Source: Peptococcaceae bacterium (GTDB lineage: Bacteria; Bacillota; UBA994). Taken from it: DNA of 48,196 nucleotides. The notes under the pieces are model-generated. The model was not told the origin of the DNA, searched no databases, and saw only the letters and a list, made by a program, of their open reading frames with translations. The stretch lies in assembly GCA_018334055.1 (NCBI GenBank), contig JAGXSS010000003.1, forward strand, positions 1 to 48,196, read 5' to 3'. The translations under genes and the position numbers were made by a program. This document shows positions 39,477 to 47,725 of this stretch, in pieces; within the stretch, counting starts at the first letter, position 1; each line of letters begins with the position of its first letter.

Positions 39477-41592
39477 TGGCCGCGCTTCCACTGGAAAGCG
39501 CAAACTCCAGCCTATCTCTATATTCTTCTTTTTTTCCTAAATTCCAGTTTTGTACAGGGCGGTGGAACCCCACTACCCTTGTCCATATCTCGGCCCGGCG
39601 GCCGCAGACCTGGCAAATTGCCTGCTCACCCCTGAGATAGCCGTGCTCATCACATATCGAAAAGGTAGGCGAAATGGTGAAGTACGGTAGGCGATAGTTC
39701 TCTAGCACTTTGCGCACTAGTTGTTTACAGGCCTGGACATCGTCGATTGCTTCGCCCAAGAAACCATGAAAGACAGTGCCTCCTGTATAGCGAGTCTGTA
39801 GTTCGTCCTGCAAATCTAAGGCATCAAACATATCTGCTGTATGGCCTACGGGAAGTTGGGTTGAGTTGGTATAATATGGCTCATTCACGCCTGGAATCAC
39901 CATGGTAGCGTAGGCCGCGCGGTCAAGCTTGGCCAAGCGGTATGCTGTACCCTCCGCCGGGGTCGCTTCAAGATTATAGAGATCACCCGTTTCCTCTTGA
40001 TAATCAGCTAAAACGTGGCGCATGTACTCGAGTACACGCAGAGCAAAGGCCTGTCCTGAGGGAGTGGCAATGCTCTCCCCAACCCCGCAAAGATTGACTA
40101 TTGCCTCATTCATCCCGTTAATGCCGATGGTGCTGAAGTGGTTCTTCCAATATAAACCAAAGCGGTCCCTAACCGAGTGCAAGTAAAATTTGCTGTATGG
40201 ATACAGCCCTAGTTCGGTGTTTTTCTCGAGTACTTTGCGCTTGATGTCGAGCGAAGACTTGGCTAGGTCCATGAGGCGATGCAGACGTGCGAGGAATTCT
40301 TCCTCGGAGCTGGCTAGAAAACCAAGACGTGCCAAGTTAATGGTCACTACCCCGATAGAACCCGTGAGCGGGTTCGCCCCAAAGAGACCGCCGCCGCGTT
40401 TACGCAACTCGCGGTTATCTAGCCGCAAGCGACAACACATGCTGCGGGCATCTTCCGGAGACATATCGCTATTGATGAAATTGGCGAAGTAGGGGATGCC
40501 ATAGCGGGCCGTCATCTCCATCACCGCGTCCACTACCGGACTGTCCCATCTAAATTCTTTCGTTACGTTGTAAGTCGGGATGGGAAAGGTAAAGATTCGA
40601 CCGCTGGCGTCACCCTGCATCATAACATCGCAGAAGGCAAGGTTAATCATGTCCATCTCGGCCTGAAATTCGCCGTAGCAAGACTCTTGTAGCTCACCAC
40701 CAATGATAACCGGCTCTGTTGCCAAGGTGGATGGGCACACCAAGTCCATCGTGAGATTGACAAAGGGGGTTTGAAAGCCCACCCGCGTTGGCACATTGAG
40801 ATTGTAGACAAATTCCTGCATGCCTTGACGCACTTCTCGATAACTCAAATTATCATGGCGCACAAATGGTGCCAGGTAGGTGTCAAAGGAGCTCACCGCC
40901 TGTGCCCCCGCAGCCTCGCCCTGCAAAGTATAAAAGAAATTAACCAACTGACCTAAAGCGGTGCGAAAGTGGCGCGGCGGTGCAGAGGCGACCTTGCCGG
41001 GCACGCCTCTAAACCCTAACTTCAACAAGTCCTCGAAGCTCCACCCACAGCAATACGGCGCGAGTAGCCCTAGGTCGTGGAGATGAAAATCGCCACCATT
41101 GTGGGCGTCGCGAACCTCTGGGGGATAGATCTGATGAAGCCAAAACCCCTTGGTTACCTCGGCGATGACATGGTTGTTTAATCCCTGCAAGGAAAAATCC
41201 ATGTTGGCATTTTCGTTAACGCGCCAATCCTCCCGCCCAACATATTCTAGGACCAACTTCTGCGCGTCGACAAAGGACTTCTTGTTCTGGCGTATATCCT
41301 CGTGCTGGAGGCGGTAACGAATATAACGCTTGGCTGCTTGCCTTTCGCCTACGTCCATCAGGGTCTCCTCAACGGTGTCCTGGACTTCCTCTACTGTAAG
41401 GCAGACATTTGCCAATTGCCGCTTGCTGAGAGCATGAATTGTCCGGTCGGCAATAACTTCGGCCAGTTTCGCAAGAACCTCCCGGGTTCTTTCCGGGTAG
41501 TTGGCGATTAGCGCCTTGTGAATGGCCAAAGTTATTTTTTCTTGCTTAAATTCCGCGCGCGAACCATCTCTCTTTATTATCTGTGCGAACAA
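39469..41592 (-). CDS. nrdD: Anaerobic (class III) ribonucleoside-triphosphate reductase
   Basis: Makes dNTPs without oxygen via a glycyl radical; 707 aa. An N-terminal ATP-cone (IIKRDGSRAEFKQEKITLAI) precedes the catalytic barrel (HNGGDFHLHDLGLLAPYCCG, TPFVNLTMDLVCPS, GINGMNEAIVNLCG). C-terminal zinc/radical region: SICDEHGYL, AICQVCGRRAE and TRVVGFHRPVQNWN, with the radical Gly in R-V-V-G-F (Phe replaces the common Tyr). Start TTG 41592 (MFAQIIKRDGS) has GGAGG nine bases upstream; a TTG at 41601 is too close to that site. TATAAT occurs at about 41650-41645 on the minus strand, but no good -35 was seen. Confidence 0.95.
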   Translation of the reverse strand: MFAQIIKRDGSRAEFKQEKITLAIHKALIANYPERTREVLAKLAEVIADRTIHALSKRQLANVCLTVEEVQDTVEETLMDVGERQAAKRYIRYRLQHEDIRQNKKSFVDAQKLVLEYVGREDWRVNENANMDFSLQGLNNHVIAEVTKGFWLHQIYPPEVRDAHNGGDFHLHDLGLLAPYCCGWSFEDLLKLGFRGVPGKVASAPPRHFRTALGQLVNFFYTLQGEAAGAQAVSSFDTYLAPFVRHDNLSYREVRQGMQEFVYNLNVPTRVGFQTPFVNLTMDLVCPSTLATEPVIIGGELQESCYGEFQAEMDMINLAFCDVMMQGDASGRIFTFPIPTYNVTKEFRWDSPVVDAVMEMTARYGIPYFANFINSDMSPEDARSMCCRLRLDNRELRKRGGGLFGANPLTGSIGVVTINLARLGFLASSEEEFLARLHRLMDLAKSSLDIKRKVLEKNTELGLYPYSKFYLHSVRDRFGLYWKNHFSTIGINGMNEAIVNLCGVGESIATPSGQAFALRVLEYMRHVLADYQEETGDLYNLEATPAEGTAYRLAKLDRAAYATMVIPGVNEPYYTNSTQLPVGHTADMFDALDLQDELQTRYTGGTVFHGFLGEAIDDVQACKQLVRKVLENYRLPYFTISPTFSICDEHGYLRGEQAICQVCGRRAEIWTRVVGFHRPVQNWNLGKKEEYRDRLEFALSSGSAAND

Positions 41593-41709
41593 ACGGCACA
41601 ACCTCCTTCACCCACTACCGATACACTACCAATAGGGTACATCCATTATACTACATACTAGATGTTGTGGGTGGCCTAAATGCAGATGTAATATTTGCCC
41701 CACATGCTG

Positions 41710-42213
41710 TCAAAAGGCTACCTTTTCCCAAGACACATGCTCCATTAAAATGGCCACAAATGCTTCGAGACCAACTTGGTCTGCCAGCCCAAAGCGCCCA
41801 ATGCTCGGGCTATCAATATCTAGCACGCCATACAGTTGCCCCTCTTTCACAAGGGGGATGACGATTTCCGATTGCGAGGCGGTATCACAGGCAATGTGTC
41901 CGGAAAAAAGGTGAACATCAGGGACTAAGATTGTCTCGCGCCGCAACGCCGCCTGTCCACAGACCCCGTTACCCACTACAATGCTACTGCAAGCAGGCTT
42001 ACCCTGAAATGGTCCTAGCAGCAACAGTCCGTTTTTAATTAAATAAAAACCTACCCAATTTATGTCCGCTAACTGATGATGAAGCAAGGCCACCGCATTG
42101 CAACAAGCCGCAAGCCATTCGTCCTCGTACTCTACAAGATATAGTAGTTCACTATTTACAAACTGATAAAACTTCTCGAGGTCAAAATTTGGATACTTTT
42201 CTGCTCTATACAT
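41710..42213 (-). CDS. msrC: Free methionine-(R)-sulfoxide reductase (GAF type)
   Basis: Single GAF-domain enzyme reducing free Met-R-sulfoxide with thioredoxin, about 167 aa. The three redox Cys are C75 (GKPACSS), C85 (GNGVCGQAAL) and C109 (GHIACDTASQSEIVIPL), spaced 10 and 24 as in the E. coli enzyme. WVGFYLI is also conserved. ATG 42213 has GGGGGC about eight bases upstream; sequence before it is not conserved. It fits an oxidative-stress role beside sodA and thioredoxin genes of the window. Confidence 0.93.
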   Translation of the reverse strand: MYRAEKYPNFDLEKFYQFVNSELLYLVEYEDEWLAACCNAVALLHHQLADINWVGFYLIKNGLLLLGPFQGKPACSSIVVGNGVCGQAALRRETILVPDVHLFSGHIACDTASQSEIVIPLVKEGQLYGVLDIDSPSIGRFGLADQVGLEAFVAILMEHVSWEKVAF

Positions 42214-42243
42214 CAGATAGCCCCCACAGTTATATTTTCCATA

Positions 42244-42266
42244 CCCTGCTCTGAGCAGGGTTTTTT
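42244..42266 (+). terminator. Strong plus-strand terminator-like hairpin without an upstream gene
   Basis: CCCTGCTCTGAGCAGGG followed by TTTTTT. It lies between the divergent msrC and NlpC/P60 genes, 107 bases before the latter. No plus-strand gene ends upstream, so it may be an attenuator or stop antisense reading from msrC. Confidence 0.6.
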
Positions 42267-42372
42267 GCCGCTTGGAAAACAATACTTCTTTTCTTTCTTA
42301 GAGAACATAGCTTACAATTGCTTTAAGCTGTCCTGTTAAATGACAGCAATCCAAAATAAAGGAGAGGAAATA

Positions 42373-42840
42373 ATGAAGCTCAACTGGCAGAAAGCAATGG
42401 CGATCCTTGCATTAGCACTGACTGTAGCTCTTGTTCCCTTGCCCGCAATCGCCTCAGCCAATGGTGCACGCGGAGCCCGTGTCGTCAGCGTAGCTTTAAG
42501 CTACCTAGGACGTCCATACGTCTTTGGGGCAACCGGACCACGCACCTTTGACTGTAGCGGCTTCACCCGCTACGTGATGAACCGGGCAGTTGGCATTAGA
42601 CTGCCACGGACAGCTGCTTCTCAATCTAGGGTGGGACGTCGCATTGACCGCACCACACTGCAGCAAGGCGACCTAGTATTCTTCCAGAACACCTACAAGC
42701 CCGGTGTTTCCCACGTCGGTATTGCGCTAGGCAACGGCCGGATGGTTCATGCTTGGACGCGAGGCGGCGTAAGGATCGACCGCCTGAGTCAAGCCTACTT
42801 TGTGGCCAAGTACCACAGCAGCCGCACAGTCCTGCGCTAG
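42373..42840 (+). CDS. Secreted NlpC/P60 peptidoglycan endopeptidase
   Basis: Cell-wall peptidase of 155 aa cleaving D-Glu-diaminopimelate type bonds. Signal peptide residues 1 to ~28 (cleavage near AIASA-N), then a single NlpC/P60 domain: C61 in FDCSGFTRYVM, H114 in GVSHVGIALG and third polar H126 in VHAWTRGG. LPRTAASQSRVG and LQQGDLVFF are typical. No separate wall-binding domain. ATG 42373 follows AAAGGAGAGG. A clean terminator follows the stop. Confidence 0.93.
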   Translation: MKLNWQKAMAILALALTVALVPLPAIASANGARGARVVSVALSYLGRPYVFGATGPRTFDCSGFTRYVMNRAVGIRLPRTAASQSRVGRRIDRTTLQQGDLVFFQNTYKPGVSHVGIALGNGRMVHAWTRGGVRIDRLSQAYFVAKYHSSRTVLR

Positions 42841-42847
42841 TGACAGC

Positions 42848-42874
42848 GAGAGCAGTCTAAGACTGCTCTCTTTT
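42848..42874. terminator. Terminator after the NlpC/P60 gene
   Basis: GAGAGCAGTC-TAA-GACTGCTCTC, 10-bp perfect stem, then TTTT. The tail touches the stop codon of the convergent nucleotidyltransferase-like gene (42873-42875). Confidence 0.9.
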
Positions 42875-43397
42875 ACATGCGATCGTGAACGAGCGATTTA
42901 AGGTTTGGCAGCCTTTTTATGTCCTTCGGCAGCTCGCCCGTATAGGCACCAGGTTCTTCGCGCAGGTGCTGAATACATGCGGCAGGGTCAAGGGCGTAGA
43001 CTAAAACTCCCTCCAACAAACCATTCTTTTCTCTGGGGAATGCATCCTTCGGCCAAAGATAGCTTTTGTCCAAACGATTATCATAGGTGATCGTACCATC
43101 CTGCTCATCAGTCCAGAGTAGCGTCCAGCTAAGTTTTAGCTTGCCACGCATGGCCACAAAAGAATTAGGCATTATATCGACGATGCTAAAGCCAGCCTCT
43201 GTCAGCAAGATGCGCGCAGGCGCGGCATCTTTGGCGTACAGATAAAATACAATTTCCGAGTGGTCATGTTGGTGGGCCGGGTCAAGGGCTAAAAATGCCC
43301 ATCCGCCCCCTACCCACGCCCGTATGTTCGCCTTATCCATCAGCTCTACCACCTGGATTATGGTGCGAACCCTCCGGGCGCGCCGTTTTGCATCCAT
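42873..43397 (-). CDS. Nucleotidyltransferase-fold protein with eroded active site
   Basis: 174 aa, resembles the small aminoglycoside/lincosamide nucleotidyltransferases (MNT/ANT type): WVGGGWAFLAL, then a position equivalent to the usual H-x-D-I-D metal motif, DPAACIQHLRE near the end. In active enzymes the metal motif reads like REHDDIDL; here it is HDHSEIVFYL, so the two catalytic Asp are Glu and Val. Activity of the classical kind is doubtful. ATG 43397 has AGGAGG eight bases upstream. Converges with the NlpC gene. Could be an inactive relative or a different kind of NTase-fold protein. Confidence 0.55.
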   Translation of the reverse strand: MDAKRRARRVRTIIQVVELMDKANIRAWVGGGWAFLALDPAHQHDHSEIVFYLYAKDAAPARILLTEAGFSIVDIMPNSFVAMRGKLKLSWTLLWTDEQDGTITYDNRLDKSYLWPKDAFPREKNGLLEGVLVYALDPAACIQHLREEPGAYTGELPKDIKRLPNLKSLVHDRM

Positions 43398-43417
43398 ACA
43401 GAGGCCTCCTGCTCTGT

Positions 43418-45028
43418 CTATAACCCTAACTGTTCTTCGATACGCACGATTATTTCCTCGTCATCGGCCTTAAGGGCAACTGCTTGCAACTTGCCGGCGG
43501 ACAGAAGGGCCGCTTCTACTACTGCGGGGTCAAATTGCCCTCCGGCACAGGCCTTAAGAATCTCCAGCGCCTCAGAGAAGCTACGCGCCGCCCGGTAAGG
43601 GCGGTCTGAAGTAATGGCGTCAAAAGCATCCGCTACCGCCACAATGCGCGCTCCAAGCGGGATGGCCTCGCCAAAGCGCTGTCCCGGGTAGGACGGATAG
43701 CGGTGATTCATCTCGCCGTCCCACCTCTCGTGGTGATAAAGCACCACTTCCCTGACCTCGTCGTATCCTTCTACGCTCTGCAAGATGCCCGCCCCAATTT
43801 GGGGGTGCTGGCGGATTTCTCGGTGCTCTTCGGGCGAAAGCTCGCCGTCTTTAGCGAGTATATAGTCCGCTATGCCGACTTTACCGATATCGTGCATGAG
43901 CGCACCCAGGTACAGGGTGAACAGCTTCTTGCCTGAAAAACCCATTTGCTCGGCAATAATGTACGCCGCGCGCGCCACTCGCTGGCTATGATTGCCCGTG
44001 TTAAAATCCTTGATCTCAATCGTTGCCCCCAAGGCGCGAGCGGCGTTGAGCAGCATCTTCTTGAGCTTGCGCTGCTCAGAGAAAAGCGACAAACTAGAGT
44101 GCATTAACTGCCTCTTTTTGCTATCAACTTGGCTCTCCAAGTACATCCCCATGAAAATCAGGCCCAAGACTAAAGTGGCCAAGCCAAACGCCCCCGCTAG
44201 AATCGGGAAGAAAGACGGTGCATCCCCCACCTCTATGGTCGGCCCGAACCAACGGGCGTACAAGTCCTCCAACACGCCGTTGGCCTCAAGCCGTAGAAGT
44301 CCTTTGTTCAGGATGCTGACCAAGACTTCGTCACTGTGGAGCGAAACCGCCATGGCGTAATCACCCGAGGTATTACCTAAAGGGTGCACCTCCCAGCGGT
44401 CTAGCCCGCGAAAGCCCACCAAAAACCTAGCCACCCAGTACTGCTCTACCCAAGCGTCGACCACGCCGTCCGCTAACATCTTAAAACCTTCTTCCGGCAT
44501 GACCACCGGATAGACCAATACACCCTGTTTCTCCATCATCTCATAGGTGGCGGAGCTCCTCTGTGCCGCCACGCGCAGCCCCGGCAAGTCACTCAAATTT
44601 TGCAGAGCGCTATCTTTAGGGACAATGAGCGCATGAAAGGTGGTATGGTAAGGTTCAGTAAACCGATACATTGTAAGGCGCTCAGGCAAAATGCGCATGC
44701 CGGTAATAAAGTCCGCCTCGCCGCGCCCGAGCTGCGCGCGCATTTCTCCCCACGGGCCTTGGGCATGCTCTATCGGTACGCCGAGAACCGCTTCGAGGGC
44801 ATGCACTAGGTCGCGCTCAAAGCCTGCCGCGCGACCGTTTCGGACATAGGAAAATGGCGGAAAATTGTCGTCGCCGAGCGCGAGCAACGAGCCGCGCGCG
44901 GCCAGATACTCTTGCTCGGCTGCGGTAAGGGTGTAGCGCAGGCTCGGAAACAACATGGGGGCGCTAGAGGCGGCCAAAAACAAGAGTAGCAATACATAAA
45001 GCGCTATGTACCAACGAAGCCACCGCAT
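43418..45028 (-). CDS. Periplasmic-binding-domain sensor with HD-GYP-like output
   Basis: 536 aa. Residues 1-25 are a signal/anchor helix; about 38-262 form an extracytoplasmic solute-binding (SBP_bac_3) domain (LGDDNFPPFSYVRNGRAAGF, LGRGEADFITGM); one membrane helix at about 273-295; a linker; and a C-terminal HD domain of HD-GYP type: H347, H379-D380, H408 (QHPQIG), H432-H433 and D467 (VADAFDAITSDRPYR). HD-GYP proteins hydrolyse cyclic di-GMP. The GYP loop is altered: WDG is followed by EMNHRYPSYPGQRFGE, with an extra segment and SYP in place of GYP. Single gene; ligand unknown (amino-acid-like by domain). Confidence 0.85.
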   Translation of the reverse strand: MRWLRWYIALYVLLLLFLAASSAPMLFPSLRYTLTAAEQEYLAARGSLLALGDDNFPPFSYVRNGRAAGFERDLVHALEAVLGVPIEHAQGPWGEMRAQLGRGEADFITGMRILPERLTMYRFTEPYHTTFHALIVPKDSALQNLSDLPGLRVAAQRSSATYEMMEKQGVLVYPVVMPEEGFKMLADGVVDAWVEQYWVARFLVGFRGLDRWEVHPLGNTSGDYAMAVSLHSDEVLVSILNKGLLRLEANGVLEDLYARWFGPTIEVGDAPSFFPILAGAFGLATLVLGLIFMGMYLESQVDSKKRQLMHSSLSLFSEQRKLKKMLLNAARALGATIEIKDFNTGNHSQRVARAAYIIAEQMGFSGKKLFTLYLGALMHDIGKVGIADYILAKDGELSPEEHREIRQHPQIGAGILQSVEGYDEVREVVLYHHERWDGEMNHRYPSYPGQRFGEAIPLGARIVAVADAFDAITSDRPYRAARSFSEALEILKACAGGQFDPAVVEAALLSAGKLQAVALKADDEEIIVRIEEQLGL

Positions 45029-45108
45029 CTAGTTCCCCCCACCCCACATTATCGCCGCCTGAAAAACCTATTTCGACCTATTTCGACACGCAGTGCACCA
45101 TTTCCCTC

Positions 45109-46698
45109 TTAGAGAGGCCGGTATTTCGCCACAATAATTTCTGCTAAACGCAGTCCGTCCACTGCGGCTGACATAATGCCCCCCGCATATCCCGCCCCCT
45201 CGCCGGCGGGATACAACCCCTTAATATTGCTTTCATAACCCGTGTCGCGCATCAGCCGTACGGGAGAGGAACTCCGCGTCTCTACTCCGGTGAGCAGGGC
45301 GTCAGGGCAGGCGAATCCCTTAAGCTTACGGTCAAAGTTGTGGATAGCTGCCTGCATATTTTCCACCACGAATTGAGGCAGACAAGCGGCCAAGTCGGCA
45401 CCTTTCACCCCCGGCAAGTAGCTTGAGGATACCTTGCCAAGCTCGGTGGTTTCCCGCCCGCGGAGAAAGTCGTTTAACTTTTGCACCGGCGCCCGGTAGT
45501 CGCCGCCCCCGATGATAAATGTTCTTTCTTCCCACCTACGCTGGAAATCAACACCTGCCAAGGGGTGGTTGCTGCCAAAGTCTGTCGGTAGCACCCCAAC
45601 TAGGAGGGCACTATTGGCATTAGGTCGGTCGCGCGCCTGCTCGCTCATGCCATTGGTGACCAGTCGGCCCTCTTCGGAAGCCGCCGCCACTACAGCACCA
45701 CCCGGACACATGCAAAAAGTGTAGGCGGCGCGTCCGCCCGGTGGACTGTGAGCCAATTTGTAATCAGCCGGACCGAGATTGGGGTGACCGGCGAAGTCGC
45801 CGTACTGTGCTTCGTCAATCAGCGACTGCGGGTGCTCAATGCGCGCCCCGATGGCAAAGGCCTTCGGCCCCATCTCTACCCCACGTTCAAGGAGCATGGC
45901 GAGTGTATCGCGCGCGCTATGCCCCAAAGCAAGGATTACCGCTGCAGATAGATAAGTGCTTTCGCCATTGACGATGACGCCTTTTATCGCACCCCGGTCG
46001 ATTACTATATCGGTCACTTTGGCGCGAAACCTTACCTCCCCTCCCGCGCTGATAATGCGTTCTCTGAGATTTTTTACAACGCCGCGCAAGACATCAGTAC
46101 CTACGTGCGGCTTCTGTAAAAATAAAATATTGGCCGGTGCGCCTGCCGCCACTAGATCGAGTAGTACCTGGCGACACCGCGGGTCACGAATAGTTGTAGT
46201 GAGCTTGCCGTCAGAAAAGGTCCCCGCGCCCCCCTCGCCAAACTGCACATTGCTTTCGCTGTCGAGGCGGCCCGTACTCCAGAATCCCGCCACTTTTGCT
46301 GTGCGAGCATCGACATCGTCACCCCGCTCGAGGAGCAATGGCCGATAGCCGCGCTCCGCCAGTAGAAGCGCGGCAAAGAGCCCTGCCGGACCAGCCCCCA
46401 CAATGATAGGCCTACCTTTAAGGGCTTGTTGCCCACTCGGAATCTCTGGGTATTCCACATCAGGGAGCGCGGTAATGTCATTATCGCGCCCCAAGATGGG
46501 GTAATGGCGAAAATTGTCAAGTTCGACATCCACTATGTAGACAAAGTGCACCTTGCGCTTGTCCCGCGCATCTATCGATTCCCTATGAATGGTATATTTG
46601 CCGAGAGCAGATGGAGGCAAGCCGAGCTTTGCCAGAACCGCACGCTCTACCAGCCCACGCTGCTCTAAAGGGACTTTGATGTTGCTTACCCGTATCAT
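45109..46698 (-). CDS. Uncharacterised FAD-dependent dehydrogenase (COG2509)
   Basis: 529 aa flavoprotein. An N-terminal ~95-residue domain (RVSNIKVPLEQ, IHRESIDARDKRKVHF) precedes the FAD-binding fold with RPIIVGAGPAGLFAALLLAE, then FGEGGAGTFSDGKLTT, PGGAVVAAASEEGRLVTNGM and GLYPAGEGAGYAGGIMSAAV. This exact architecture is the COG2509 family, widespread in anaerobes, with no assigned reaction. It lies 12 bases after the flavodoxin-like gene, suggesting cotranscription and perhaps electron exchange, but that is inference. Confidence 0.87.
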   Translation of the reverse strand: MIRVSNIKVPLEQRGLVERAVLAKLGLPPSALGKYTIHRESIDARDKRKVHFVYIVDVELDNFRHYPILGRDNDITALPDVEYPEIPSGQQALKGRPIIVGAGPAGLFAALLLAERGYRPLLLERGDDVDARTAKVAGFWSTGRLDSESNVQFGEGGAGTFSDGKLTTTIRDPRCRQVLLDLVAAGAPANILFLQKPHVGTDVLRGVVKNLRERIISAGGEVRFRAKVTDIVIDRGAIKGVIVNGESTYLSAAVILALGHSARDTLAMLLERGVEMGPKAFAIGARIEHPQSLIDEAQYGDFAGHPNLGPADYKLAHSPPGGRAAYTFCMCPGGAVVAAASEEGRLVTNGMSEQARDRPNANSALLVGVLPTDFGSNHPLAGVDFQRRWEERTFIIGGGDYRAPVQKLNDFLRGRETTELGKVSSSYLPGVKGADLAACLPQFVVENMQAAIHNFDRKLKGFACPDALLTGVETRSSSPVRLMRDTGYESNIKGLYPAGEGAGYAGGIMSAAVDGLRLAEIIVAKYRPL

Positions 46699-46710
46699 CC
46701 GGCTTGACCT

Positions 46711-47205
46711 CTACCTCTCTCGCAGCTTATTACCAAGAATCTTGGCTTGGCCGATGCTCTCGGCTGCAGCTTTTCGCCCCATGTGGAAATCGCAGTCACC
46801 CACGACCTCGCCTTGGGCTATTTCGCGCATATCGCGCAGGCAGCTGCCAGGGCCGCTGCCATGAGTGCAGAACAAAAACAACTTCTTCCCCCGCAAGGCT
46901 GGGGACTTCAAGAAAGTGCGCAGCGGCGGAGCCATAGTCCCGGCCCATACCGGGGTGCCGACAATAATCAAATCATAATCCTCATAGCGGACTGTCCCCT
47001 CCTCTAGGGCCGGCTCGGATTTGAACACCGCCTCTTTTCCTCCCTTAATATAGAGGTAGGCGCCGCGCAACGGGTACTGCTTGAGGGGCACAATTTCGGC
47101 ATAATCGGCATTGATTTCCTTGGCCATAGTTTTCGCCACCAAGCGGGTGTTTCCCGTCAATGAAAAGCACACTACCAACTTGGTTGTTTCGTTTGAAGTG
47201 GTCAC
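46711..47205 (-). CDS. Flavodoxin-like protein
   Basis: FMN-binding electron carrier, 164 aa. The phosphate loop is FSLTGNTRLVAKTM near residues 14-27, with Thr/Gly/Asn-Thr as in flavodoxins; later GTPVWAGTMAPPLRTFL and FCTHGSGPGSCL are the isoalloxazine loops of the flavodoxin_4/5 type. GTG 47205 follows AGGGGGTGA. It is the first gene of a pair with the COG2509 flavoprotein. Confidence 0.88.
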   Translation of the reverse strand: MTTSNETTKLVVCFSLTGNTRLVAKTMAKEINADYAEIVPLKQYPLRGAYLYIKGGKEAVFKSEPALEEGTVRYEDYDLIIVGTPVWAGTMAPPLRTFLKSPALRGKKLFLFCTHGSGPGSCLRDMREIAQGEVVGDCDFHMGRKAAAESIGQAKILGNKLRER

Positions 47206-47392
47206 AACCTCACCCCCTAAGTACTATTCTAGACTAGTCTACCAAACTAATGACCATCGCGCACCCCCCGCCCTTGGCCGACAGAAATTCTGCCCAAGCT
47301 AAGGAACGGAGGCAGACAAAATTTGATTCTTTTAAAAGTATCGGATTGCATAGGATGTTGTGTTACTATAGCTATCTGGCAGTTTGTGGGGA

Positions 47393-47725
47393 TTGACTAA
47401 TCTGAACCTTAAACAATCGCCTAGGGATAATGGCAGGGTCTATCTCTCTATCAACTCCCTGAACCCCATCGCTCACTTCCAAGAGGTGGCCCGTAAGATG
47501 ACTGCGGAAGATATGGCCAAGAAAAGCTGACTCTGACCGTAAATATGGATGAGACGCTACCTATGAATGCCGAGGGCAGAAAAAACTTCGGCTGTGCTGC
47601 TATCCTTAAAATCTATCACGAGCTTGGACTGGACGATTTCCTTAAGAACAAGGCCAGGCATGAGCCTTTCAAGTACAACACCAATTCGATAATGATGTTG
47701 TTTACCATTTCAAGATTGCTGCGGA
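47393..47725 (+). pseudogene. Truncated IS1634-like transposase remnant
   Basis: Two adjacent frames look like one transposase N terminus: 47393-47530 (FQEVARKMTAEDMAKKS then stop) and, in the other frame, from about 47521 (EKLTLTVNMDETLP, GRKNFGCAAILKIYHELGLD, NKARHEPFKYNTNSIMMLF, ISRLLRS). The junction near an AAGAAAAG run indicates a frameshift. The second frame resembles the N-terminal part of IS1634-family DDE transposases. The sequence is cut at about 47725, where the tandem repeat array begins. The DDE catalytic part is absent. Confidence 0.6.

Noticed and set aside
41602-41709. NrdR boxes upstream of nrdD
   Set aside because: Partial matches only (CTACATACTAGATGTTG); consensus spacing and symmetry are not met.
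42214-42372. c-di-AMP (ydaO) riboswitch upstream of NlpC/P60
   Set aside because: The gap is shorter than the usual aptamer and its conserved segments are missing.
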